Shown: one piece after another, positions 1 through 6,636 of the stretch | How positions within the stretch are numbered: position 1 is the stretch's first letter | Layout: each line of letters starts with the position of its first letter | Assembly (NCBI GenBank): GCA_015661985.1 | Contig: DQVB01000679.1 | Span: forward strand, 1 to 6,637 | Length of the DNA: 6,637 nt | Reading direction: 5' to 3' | Source of the DNA: Planctomycetota bacterium | GTDB taxonomy: Bacteria > Planctomycetota > Planctomycetia > Pirellulales > Thermoguttaceae | The notes under the pieces: model-generated | Told to the model about the DNA's origin: nothing | The model's database searches: none | Seen by the model: only the letters and a program-made list of their open reading frames with translations | Program-made: the position numbers and the translations under genes

Positions 1-255
1 CCATTCGCCGTCTCGGCCGCCGGGCACCTGCTCCCGCCACGGTTCGGCCCGCATGCCGGCCCGGGCTACGGCGGCCATGATCTGTTCGGCCGACACACCG
101 CCCGCGTCGCCCACGGTCAGTTTGCCGTTGAGCAGATCGAATTCCAGCGCCGTCTCGCTTCCGACGTGGGGAACCAATTCGCGCTTCAGCGCCGCCACCT
201 CCTCGGCACAATCCATGCCGTGGACGCGGAACACCAGCCGTTGTCGGCTGCCCAT
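1..255 (-). CDS. P1B-type heavy-metal ATPase, N-terminal metal-binding (HMA) domain, partial
   Basis: Only the first 85 residues are in the window; the frame is still open at base 1. They form one heavy-metal-associated domain of the ferredoxin-like fold: strand RLVFRVHGMDC, then helix EEVAALKREL, then a segment with LEFDLLNGKLTV and a last helix EQIMAAVARAGM. The binding loop is GMDCAEE with Cys16. The usual CxxC pair is reduced to one Cys followed by two Glu, a variant I recall from Zn/Cd-type (ZntA/CadA-like) pumps. In this family the domain precedes a membrane ATPase that exports metal ions from the cytoplasm; that catalytic part lies outside the window. The ATG at 255 is chosen because GGCGAGG (268-262) sits 6 bases upstream; two in-frame TTG codons further upstream lack this. 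The gene follows the PII gene after a 184-base gap and may share its transcript or have its own promoter. The family call is good; the substrate is inferred. Confidence 0.8.
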   Translation of the reverse strand, partial: MGSRQRLVFRVHGMDCAEEVAALKRELVPHVGSETALEFDLLNGKLTVGDAGGVSAEQIMAAVARAGMRAEPWREQVPGGRDGEW

Positions 256-300
256 GAGAAACCTCGCCAAGGAACTCAAACTGTAGCTCGAATGAAGGAA

Positions 301-321
301 CCGTCCGGTCTGACCGAGCGG
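301..321. promoter_or_regulatory. Imperfect 21-bp dyad upstream of the metal ATPase gene, candidate operator
   Basis: The bases read CCG-TC-CGGTC-T-GACCG-AG-CGG, symmetric about base 311. The inner 11 bases are a perfect inverted repeat (CGGTC/GACCG), and the outer CCG/CGG also pair. It lies 46 bases upstream of the ATPase start, where an operator would be expected. I could not match it to a known MerR- or ArsR-family site and see no convincing -35/-10 pair around it. It could also fold as a short RNA hairpin, but no T-run follows on either strand. Confidence 0.3.
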
Positions 322-382
322 GGCGGAACCAGCCTGTATCGGCCTTTGCCACGCCGGCCGGCCGTTTACCCGTCTTTCTCGA

Positions 383-399
383 GCCCTTCGTGCCCTTCG
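383..399. repeat. Two-copy 9-bp direct repeat GCCCTTCG(T/G)
   Basis: GCCCTTCG occurs at 383-390 and again at 392-399, a period of 9, in the gap after the PII gene. The gap (256-439) holds no gene. Besides this repeat and the dyad at 301-321 it contains overlapping palindromes GCCGGCCGGC (353-362) and CGGCCGGCCG (355-364), and an 8-bp palindrome TGCATGCA (415-422). Two copies only, so it may be incidental. Confidence 0.35.
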
Positions 400-439
400 C
401 CGTTCCCCCACTTATGCATGCAATGAGGGACGATCCGCT

Positions 440-748
440 TCAGGTCGCCGTATCCCGCTCTCCGGTGCGGATCTTCACGGTCTGGTCGATGGCAATCACA
501 AAGATCCGTCCGTCCCCGCGGCGGCCCGTGTGGGCGTGGCGCTGGATGACCTCCACCACCGGCTCGACCAGCGTGTCCGGGACCATCACTTCCAGTTTGG
601 TTTTGACCCGTGGCTCGTAATCCGGGTCCACCACGCTGTACCCGCGGACTTCGGAGACGGTTACCGCCGGCAGGCCTTCTACTTCACGCAGTCCCTCCAG
701 GACACGCGTCAGCATGAACGGTTGGATGATGGCTTTGATCTCTTTCAT
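440..748 (-). CDS. PII-like signalling protein of a metal-efflux locus
   Basis: A 102-residue protein of the GlnB/GlnK fold. It opens MKEIKAIIQPFML, like GlnB. The B-loop TGRRGDGRIF (74-83) and the C-terminal KIRTGE (92-97) keep the residues that bind the adenine nucleotide phosphates in PII trimers. The T-loop differs: from Gly36 to VMVP it is about 10 residues shorter than in E. coli GlnB and lacks the uridylylated Tyr51 context, so control by GlnD or binding to AmtB as in classical PII is unlikely. A divergent PII group next to heavy-metal RND pumps is known (PII-NG, from memory), and this fits it. Its start overlaps the stop of the preceding small gene as ATGA (748-745), with AGGAG (762-758) 9 bases upstream, so the two are probably translationally coupled. 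Role inferred: cytoplasmic sensor that ties the efflux system to ATP/ADP or another ligand; its target is unknown. Confidence 0.9.
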   Translation of the reverse strand: MKEIKAIIQPFMLTRVLEGLREVEGLPAVTVSEVRGYSVVDPDYEPRVKTKLEVMVPDTLVEPVVEVIQRHAHTGRRGDGRIFVIAIDQTVKIRTGERDTAT

Positions 749-1194
749 CCCGAAGCGCTCCTATCTGACCGGGGGCCTTCTGCGTGCTTCGCCTGTGACG
801 ACAGGCACTCGGCTTCCAAGACGCGTCCTTTGGCCTCCAGGAGCTCCCAGTACCCCAGTGCTCCCTGATGATACACCCCCTTGGCAAGCTTCTCCATGGC
901 TTTCATGCGGAGCAGATGGGCGTCGATGGCGGCGATCTGGCTGGCGCTTTCTTCGCTCATTTGTCTTTCGGCTTCCATCAACCGGCGGGACCACCGGCAG
1001 ACCTGCTCGGCCCTGGGGCCCTCGCGCGCTTTTCTCAACGCCTGGAGAGCACGATCTGCCTCGCGTGCCACCCGAAGCTGCCGCTGGGCGATGGCAGACG
1101 CCTTTTCGGGGCCGGTCGGCGCCGAGGCAGCAACGGCCACCGCGGCCAAGATCACACCCGGAAGCATCCACCGGACGGTGCATTGGCGGAACAT
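745..1194 (-). CDS. Small exported helical protein, TolC-helix-like, unknown function
   Basis: A 149-residue protein I cannot name. It begins MFRQCTVRWMLPGVILAAVAV, a basic start and hydrophobic core typical of a Sec signal peptide, with a possible cut near AASA (22-25). The rest is almost all helix: about 31-58, then 62-106 rich in Arg, Glu and Ala (WSRRLMEAERQM), a turn around HQGALG, and a last helix ELLEAKGRVLEAEC. The segment from VYHQG to EAE resembles the repeated helix signature of TolC-family proteins (G...EvLdA...llxAE), but at this length there is no outer-membrane barrel. It sits 99 bases after the pump gene and overlaps the PII gene by ATGA, so it belongs to the same operon. Longer starts exist at 1200 (ATG) and 1221 (TTG); the ATG at 1194 is preferred because AAAGGA lies 8 bases before it. 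A periplasmic accessory to the pump is an inference. Confidence 0.7.
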   Translation of the reverse strand: MFRQCTVRWMLPGVILAAVAVAASAPTGPEKASAIAQRQLRVAREADRALQALRKAREGPRAEQVCRWSRRLMEAERQMSEESASQIAAIDAHLLRMKAMEKLAKGVYHQGALGYWELLEAKGRVLEAECLSSQAKHAEGPRSDRSASG

Positions 1195-1202
1195 GGGCAT
1201 AT

Positions 1203-1208
1203 TCCTTT
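1203..1208 (-). promoter_or_regulatory. Ribosome binding site deciding the start of the small helical protein
   Basis: AAAGGA reads on the minus strand here. It is 8 bases before the ATG at 1194 but only 2 before the ATG at 1200, and it lies inside the longer TTG-started frame (1221). It therefore favours 1194. Confidence 0.6.
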
Positions 1209-1293
1209 CTGCAAGGGACAAGGGTCCACGAGGGGCCGGGATGGCGGGCTCAGCTCGCCGGCGGCAGGACTTTCCTCCCTGAAGTGTTTGGCG

Positions 1294-4200
1294 TCACACT
1301 TCCACCTCGGGGGTTTTCGGTTCGAACCAGCGGTAGATGGCCGGAAGCACCAGCAGGGTGAGCAGTGTGGAGGTGATCACTCCGCCGATCACTACCGTGG
1401 CCAGGGGCCGTTGCACTTCGGCCCCGGCTCCCGTGGAGATGGCCATGGGCAGGAAGCCCAGCGCGTCGGTGGTGGCCGTCATCAGCACGGGGCGGACACG
1501 GTCCATGGCGCCCTGGTAGACCGCGTGGCTCACATCAGCCCCCGTCCGGCGCAGATCCCGGATGTGTTCCACCAGCACCACGCCGTTCATCACGGCGATG
1601 CCGAACAGGGCGATGAAACCGACGCCAGCAGAGATGGAAAAGGGCATGCCTCGGAGCCACAACAGCAGGATCCCGCCGGTGGCGGCGATGGGCACGTTCA
1701 GATAGATCAACGCCGTGAGCTTCCCTGACTGAAACGTGATATACAGCAAAGCGAAGATGAGGAACAGGGCCAGCGGTACGGCGATGGCCAACCGTCGGCT
1801 GGCCTCCTGCAGATTCTTGAACTGGCCGCCCCAGGTCAAGTAATAGCCGGGCGGCAGATCCACTTGCTCGCGCACCGCCCGCTGGGCGTCGAAGACGAAT
1901 CCGGCCAGGTCGCGGCCGCGTACGTTGGCTTCGATCAACAGCCGTCGAGCGATGTCTTTGCGCGTGATCAACGCGGGACCGCGCTCCACGGTGATCTCGG
2001 CCAGCTGGTCCAGGGGGATCTGGCGGCCCTGGGAGTCGGCCACGCGCAAATGCTTCAGCTTTTCCACGCTGTCGCGCCAGGAGAGCGGGAAACGCACCTG
2101 GATGTAAAACCGGGGCTGCCCCTCGAGCACCTGGCCCACCAGGGCGCCGTTCATCGTTCGCACGGCGTCCAGCACGTCGGCGGCATTGATCCCGTAGCGG
2201 GCGATGGCCCGCCGGTCGATCTTGATGCGCACGTTGGGCAGGCCGGCGATCTGCTGGGGGCGCACCTCCGAGGCCCCGGGGATGCTGCCCACGACCTGAG
2301 CGATGCGGTCGCCGTACTCCTTGAGCATATCCAAATCCGGACCGTAGAGGCTGATGCCGATGTCGCTCCGCACGCCGGCGATCAACTCCTGGAACCGAAG
2401 CTCAATCGGCTGGGTAAAACTGTATGAGTTGGCCGGAACGTACTCGGTCAGCAAGGCATTCATCACGTAGATCAGCTGGTCCTTCTCGAACTCCAGGTTG
2501 TGCTCCTCGAAGCCGGCGTAGATCTGCTCGGCGTGTGACCTCAGCTTCGCTTTGGTGCTTTCCGAAAGCGGGTTTTCGCCGGTCATCGCCGAGTGCACCT
2601 TGAGCAGAACCCGGTAGATGTTCTCCGGGCTGTTGTTGGTCGGCCATTTGTCTTCGGGACGGGAAACGAGGCCGATCCAGACCAAAGGCCACTCCAGAGG
2701 GGACAGATGCTCCTGTTCCTCCAGGATGACATAGGTATCGCTGATCTCCGGGCCGTGGGGATCGGTGGCCAGTTCGGCGCGGCCGGAGCGGGAGACGACG
2801 GTCTTCACCTCAGGAAACTGGATCAGAACCTTTTCGATCTGCGTGTTGCTCTCGACGGCCTGTTCCACCGAGCTGCTGGGTACGCGCCAGGCCTGGACGG
2901 CGATGTCGCCTTCATCCAGCTTGGGGATGAAGGTGGCTCCCAGGCCGGCGGCCAGCAGCGTGGCCGCAAAAAACAAGACCGCGGCGCTGGCCAACGTGAG
3001 GGCAGGGCGTCCCATGGCCCCCTTCAGGAGCGGGCCATAGCCTCTCTTGACCCACCGAATCAGCCACGTTTCCCGCTGGCTGATCCTGCGGGCCAAAAAA
3101 AGCGAAGCCATCACGGGCATGACCGTCACGGCCAGGATCAGTGCCCCGATGAGGGCCGAGGAAAAACTGAACGCCATGGGGCGGAACATCTTGCCTTCGA
3201 CACCGCCCAGAGTGAACACAGGCAGGAAGACGATGATCACGATCAGCCCGGCGAACAGGATCGGGCGTCCCACCTCGTGCCCGGCGCGCCGGAAGACCTC
3301 CAAGGGCACACGCCGTTTTTCCGGATGTTCGGCCAAATAACGGCCGGCGCATCGCAGCGCGTTTTCCACCATCACCACGGCGCCGTCGACGATGATACCG
3401 AAGTCGATGGCCCCCAGGCTCATGAGGTTGGCCGACACACCGGCCAGTCGCATGGCGGTGACCATCAGCAGGGCGGAAAGGGGAATCGCCGAGGCGACGA
3501 TGAGTCCGGCCGGCAGGTTGCCGACCAACAACAGGAGCATGACAATGACCAGCACGGCTCCGGTGATGATGTTCTCTTTGACCGTCTGGATGGTGCGCCG
3601 CACGATGTGCGTACGCTCGTAGAACGGTTTGATCACCACGCCCGGCGGCAGCGCATCTTGGATTTCCCGGATCTTCTCCCTGACGCGGTCCACCACGGCG
3701 AAGTCGTTTTCCCCCATGAGCATGAGCGTCAAGCCGATCACGGTCTCCCCCTCTGCGTCGGCGCTGACCGCCCCTTGACGGATCATCGGGGCGAAACGCA
3801 CCTCGGCCACGTCCTTCACGTAGATGGGTGTGCCGTCTTCGCGGCTGTCCAGAACGATATTGCGGATGTCTTCCAGCGCTTCTTCGGGCGGACCGTCGCC
3901 GCCGCCGGCCAATCCCTCACCTCGGATGATCCACTGTTCGCCGTGGCGCAACAGGTACCCACCGCCGGCGTTGGCGTTGTTCTGCCGCAAAGCCTCGAAA
4001 AGCCTGCTGAGCGGGATGTCATAATTGAGCAGCTTGTCCGGGTCGACCGTCACCTCGTAGGTCTTCAGCTCGCCGCCCCACGTGTTCACCTCGACAATGC
4101 CCGGCACGCTCCGCAGGCGGAACCCGACCTGCCAGTCGAGGATGGAACGCAGCTCCATGAGGCTGTACTCGGGTGTGCTCGGGTCGTCGTCGTTGGCCAA

Positions 4201-4632
4201 CTGGAACTGGAAGATCTGTCCAAGCCCGGTGGAGATCGGGCCCATCTCCGGTTCGCCGAAACCTTCCGGGATGGCCGCCCGAGCGGCAGGCAATCGCTCC
4301 AAGACGCGGGAACGGGCCCAATAGATGTCCGTCCCTTCCTTGAAGTAGACCGTCACGGCCGACAGACCGAAGCGGGTCGTGGACCGAATCTCCTCGACTC
4401 GCGGCAGCCCACTCATGGCCGCCTCGACCGGGAAGGTGATGAACTTTTCGACTTCTTCCGGAGCCAGCCCCGGGGCGTTGGTCAACACCTGGACCTGCAC
4501 CGGCGTGATATCCGGCACGGCGCCGATGGGCAGTTGGGTGAGGCTGTAGATCCCCACCCCTACCAGAATGGCCGCCAGCAGGAAGACCACGAACCGGTTG
4601 TTCAACGAGGCGTCGATAATTCGATTGATCAT
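1294..4632 (-). CDS. czcA: Heavy-metal efflux RND pump, CzcA/CusA family, divalent-cation type
   Basis: An intact 1112-residue inner-membrane proton/metal antiporter, the pump of a tripartite CzcCBA-type system. Layout follows the family: TM1 about 13-33, first periplasmic domain 34-350, TM2-TM6 about 355-512, TM7 about 543-565, second periplasmic domain 566-940, TM8-TM12 about 944-1100. TM4 carries DFGIIVDGAVVMVEN (410-424) with Asp410, Asp416 and Glu423, matching the proton-relay acids of C. metallidurans CzcA (D402, D408, E415). The DFG...DG form belongs to divalent-cation pumps (Zn, Co, Cd, Ni), unlike the Cu/Ag form GxMVDA. Other family blocks are LPIGAVPDITPVQVQV, FTQPIELRFQELIAGVRSD and FIALFGIAVMNGVVLVEHI. 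It is about 50 residues longer than typical CzcA because the stretch between SDTYVIL (631-637) and YSFTQPI (737-743) is about 99 residues instead of roughly 33. Its ATG (4632) has only a weak GCGGAA upstream, 51 bases after the adaptor stop, so translation may depend on the preceding gene. Confidence 0.95.
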   Translation of the reverse strand: MINRIIDASLNNRFVVFLLAAILVGVGIYSLTQLPIGAVPDITPVQVQVLTNAPGLAPEEVEKFITFPVEAAMSGLPRVEEIRSTTRFGLSAVTVYFKEGTDIYWARSRVLERLPAARAAIPEGFGEPEMGPISTGLGQIFQFQLANDDDPSTPEYSLMELRSILDWQVGFRLRSVPGIVEVNTWGGELKTYEVTVDPDKLLNYDIPLSRLFEALRQNNANAGGGYLLRHGEQWIIRGEGLAGGGDGPPEEALEDIRNIVLDSREDGTPIYVKDVAEVRFAPMIRQGAVSADAEGETVIGLTLMLMGENDFAVVDRVREKIREIQDALPPGVVIKPFYERTHIVRRTIQTVKENIITGAVLVIVMLLLLVGNLPAGLIVASAIPLSALLMVTAMRLAGVSANLMSLGAIDFGIIVDGAVVMVENALRCAGRYLAEHPEKRRVPLEVFRRAGHEVGRPILFAGLIVIIVFLPVFTLGGVEGKMFRPMAFSFSSALIGALILAVTVMPVMASLFLARRISQRETWLIRWVKRGYGPLLKGAMGRPALTLASAAVLFFAATLLAAGLGATFIPKLDEGDIAVQAWRVPSSSVEQAVESNTQIEKVLIQFPEVKTVVSRSGRAELATDPHGPEISDTYVILEEQEHLSPLEWPLVWIGLVSRPEDKWPTNNSPENIYRVLLKVHSAMTGENPLSESTKAKLRSHAEQIYAGFEEHNLEFEKDQLIYVMNALLTEYVPANSYSFTQPIELRFQELIAGVRSDIGISLYGPDLDMLKEYGDRIAQVVGSIPGASEVRPQQIAGLPNVRIKIDRRAIARYGINAADVLDAVRTMNGALVGQVLEGQPRFYIQVRFPLSWRDSVEKLKHLRVADSQGRQIPLDQLAEITVERGPALITRKDIARRLLIEANVRGRDLAGFVFDAQRAVREQVDLPPGYYLTWGGQFKNLQEASRRLAIAVPLALFLIFALLYITFQSGKLTALIYLNVPIAATGGILLLWLRGMPFSISAGVGFIALFGIAVMNGVVLVEHIRDLRRTGADVSHAVYQGAMDRVRPVLMTATTDALGFLPMAISTGAGAEVQRPLATVVIGGVITSTLLTLLVLPAIYRWFEPKTPEVEV

Positions 4633-4683
4633 CGTTCCGCTTGACTTTCGTGCTGCAAACGTCGTAAGCTGGGTTCGGCCACA

Positions 4684-6222
4684 TCAGTGTGCGTGGACGT
4701 GGGCCACCTCGCCTTCGGCCGCCGTCTTCAGGGCAAACAGGCCTGCCACGGCCACCTGCTGGCCGGCTTCCAGCCCCTCGACCACCTCCACCATGCCGCC
4801 ACTGGCCCGCCCCACGGTGACATCCTGCCGACGGAACTCGTCCTCGTCGACCCGAACGAACACAAATGTCTCGTCCCCCTCTTCGACCAGCGCGGTTTGC
4901 GGAACCTGGAGGACGTCACGGACCACGCTGCCCGGTACCTGGATCTCCACAAACATGCCTGGTTTGAGCACGCTATCCGGGTTCTGGACAATCGCCCGCA
5001 TGTCGGCCGTACGAGTTGTTTCATCCACCACGTTGCCTGCGTAGAAAACCTTCGCCTGGAAAACGCGTTCCGGGTAGGCCGAGGCGCGGAACGTGATCGT
5101 CTTGCCCTCCAGCGACGCCACAAGCGGGAGATATTTCTCGTAGATGTCGGCCTTCAGCCACACGGTGGAGAAATCGGCGATCGTGAACATCTGGGTACTC
5201 GGGTCCACCTGGTCCATGAGCACCACGTCCTTGCTGATCACGGTGCCGTCGAAGGGGGCACGCACTTCATAGTGGGAAATGGCTTCGCCCTGGATCGCTG
5301 GGTCGATGTCCTCGTCACGGATCTCGTGATAGCCGAGGATCACCAGCAGTTCGCGGTTGACGGCTTCGGTCGTACGTGCCTTTTCCAAATCCTGCTCCGC
5401 GGCAATCTTGTTTCGTTCACCCAGGAAGCGGATCTGCTCCAGGTACCCTGCGAATCTCGCCTGAGCGGCCTCCAGCGCGGCTGTGGCCTCCAGCATTTGC
5501 TTGCCGGCCACGATCCCACGCTCTGTGACGTCGGCCAACCGCCGGTAATCGGCCCGCGCTTTGTGCAGCTCGGCCTAGGCACTCAACAGCTGGTCGCGGT
5601 ACTCGCCCATCGGTTTGTCCCTGAACCGTTTTTCGATCTCCGTGATGGCGATCCCCTCCTCGAGGGCTTCGATCAAAGCCAAGGTGTTCTCGTAAACCGT
5701 TTTTTGCCATTGGTAGTTCACCTCGGCCAGCCGGGTTTCCCTTTGGCTCTTGTAGAGTTCCAGTTTGGTCCGGCCCACCTGTTGGCTGTCGATCACGGCC
5801 AGCACCTGACCGGCCTTCACCCGGTCGCCGAAATTGACGTGCACTTCGTGGACGCGGCCTTCCACCAGCGGATGCAGGCGCGTGATGCGGTCCTGGTTCA
5901 GGGCCACCTTGCCGGTGACCCGGACCGTTTCCACCAGTTTTCCCCGACGCACCGGCTCGACCCGTACGCCAGCGGCGATTTGCTTGGCCGGGGACAGCAC
6001 GATCGCCTGGGCCTCATCCCCATACCCTTCGGCCGAGTGGTCGCGGTCCGCCCCTTGCTCCTCGCCCCCACCGGCATGGGCCGCAGCGACCGATGACGCG
6101 GAACGCCCGGCGGCCCAGTAGCCACATCCTGCGCCGACAGCGAACGTCACCAGTCCGTAGGCTGCCATCACCACAGGTTTTGGCATACGACGCCACACAC
6201 TGAGAACCGACTGCAGCTTCAT
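4684..6222 (-). pseudogene. czcB: CzcB/CusB-type periplasmic adaptor interrupted by one in-frame amber codon
   Basis: The frame encodes 512 codons, normal length for an HME-RND membrane-fusion protein, which links the inner-membrane pump to the outer-membrane channel. Codon 216 is TAG (5577-5575); both halves are otherwise in the same frame and well conserved, so this is one gene, not two. In order: membrane anchor about 17-36 (PVVMAAYGLVTFAVGAGC), an acidic/His linker 48-70, first lipoyl half 115-148 (VHEVHVNFGDRVKAGQVLAV), helical hairpin about 149-315, second lipoyl half 316-349 (YEVRAPFDGTVISKDV), beta-barrel about 350-430, membrane-proximal domain about 434-505, and a C-terminal HVHAH (508-512) that could bind metal. 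The ATG at 6222 has AAGGAG 8 bases upstream; the longer GTG-started frame (6351) has none. The TAG falls in the hairpin, and the first 215 residues alone lack the barrel and second lipoyl half, so a truncated product should not work. True nonsense mutation, sequencing error and readthrough cannot be separated here. Confidence 0.85.
5575..5577 (-). other. In-frame TAG (codon 216) inside the adaptor gene
   Basis: The minus strand reads AGT GCC TAG GCC GAG CTG. The residues on each side (DQLLSA before, AELHKARADYRRL after) continue one amphipathic helix of the adaptor hairpin. One base change would give CAG (Gln), GAG (Glu) or AAG (Lys), all natural in such a helix. The only nearby restart is TTG at 5538, preceded by CGGCGG rather than a ribosome binding site, so re-initiation is unlikely. 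Confidence 0.95.
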
Positions 6223-6423
6223 CAGATCGTCTCCTTGATCGCAGCTTCCCCCGGGCGCTGCCGAAGGGAAACCACTTGATCCCGAGAACCTTTCCAGTCC
6301 GCCGACCGCAGAGAAAAAGGCCAATGCCACAAGGCGTCCGGTCACCGCCACCCGGGATGCCCAAGGACGGGACCCACGCCTGTGGCAGACGCAGCAGTGC
6401 CCGGCTGCAGAGCCCGCACGGCC
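6223..6423 (-). other. Non-coding leader upstream of the adaptor gene
   Basis: I see no gene and no convincing promoter here, though the operon's promoter is expected in or above it. A small possible hairpin precedes the ribosome binding site: TTCCC (6246-6250) against GGGAA (6266-6270), with a few more pairs inside. Open frames through this stretch lack ribosome binding sites and family-like sequence. Confidence 0.4.
6231..6236 (-). promoter_or_regulatory. Strong ribosome binding site of the adaptor gene
   Basis: AAGGAG on the minus strand, 8 bases before the ATG at 6222. It is the clearest Shine-Dalgarno in the window and rules against the longer frame that opens at GTG 6351. Confidence 0.75.
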
Positions 6424-6461
6424 CCACGCCGCCCGGGCCCGGCCGTCACGGCCCGGCGTGG
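6424..6461 (-). terminator. GC-rich stem-loop after the upstream open frame, possible terminator
   Basis: CCACGCC (6424-6430) pairs with GGCGTGG (6455-6461), and GGGCC (6435-6439) with GGCCC (6450-6454), leaving a 4-base bulge on one side and a 10-base loop. The stem starts 5 bases after the TGA at 6468-6466 on the minus strand, where a terminator for an upstream gene would sit. No T-run follows on either strand, so it is not a canonical intrinsic terminator; it could instead protect or process the RNA. Confidence 0.35.
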
Positions 6462-6465
6462 TGAA

Positions 6466-6636
6466 TCACAACAGAAGGACTCGATTGACGAGGTGCAAAC
6501 GGCAAGAGAGACCGGCCGAAATCGAAGACCAACTCCCGGAAAACTGGCCACACGCCGCGGGCCGCACTCCAACGGCCCCGCCGGACAGCACAGCCGGCGC
6601 ATCACCTTCGGGTTCCACGGCCAGCCCGCTCCAGAC
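6466..6636 (-). CDS. Possible C-terminal end of an upstream gene, unknown, partial
   Basis: A minus-strand frame is open from the window edge to a TGA at 6468-6466, giving 56 residues that end SCRLHLVNRVLLL. I do not recognise a family. Support is weak: the frame has no stop from the edge, and a GC-rich stem-loop begins 5 bases after the TGA. About two thirds of its third codon positions are G or C. A competing frame (6605-6342) is longer but looks less protein-like, with many Cys, Pro and Arg. If real, it would be the gene before the adaptor in the same direction. The evidence does not exclude non-coding DNA. Confidence 0.25.
   Translation of the reverse strand, partial: VWSGLAVEPEGDAPAVLSGGAVGVRPAACGQFSGSWSSISAGLSCRLHLVNRVLLL

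Noticed and set aside
415..422. Palindrome TGCATGCA as an operator
   Set aside because: Only 8 bases long, with no symmetric extension, and far from the next gene start; chance is a sufficient explanation.
714..1361. Plus-strand open frame of 215 codons
   Set aside because: It is antisense to the small helical protein and the pump's 3' end, rich in Arg, Pro and Gly, and has no ribosome binding site or recognisable domain.
2593..4644. Plus-strand open frame of 683 codons
   Set aside because: It lies wholly antisense to the clearly recognised RND pump. Its protein is rich in His, Gln, Asp and Gly with no family features, as expected for a shadow of a GC-rich gene.
4684..5538. Second half of the adaptor as an independent gene starting at TTG 5538
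   Set aside because: There is no ribosome binding site before the TTG, and the start would fall in the middle of the helical hairpin. The part upstream continues in the same frame, so it is one interrupted gene.
4687..6096. Plus-strand open frame of 469 codons
   Set aside because: Antisense to the adaptor gene and of shadow-like composition. The minus-strand frame encodes conserved adaptor domains throughout.
6120..6140. Lipoprotein signal in the adaptor N-terminus (VGAGC)
   Set aside because: Position -3 to the Cys is Gly rather than Leu, Val or Ile, so the lipobox is poor. A membrane anchor explains the segment better.
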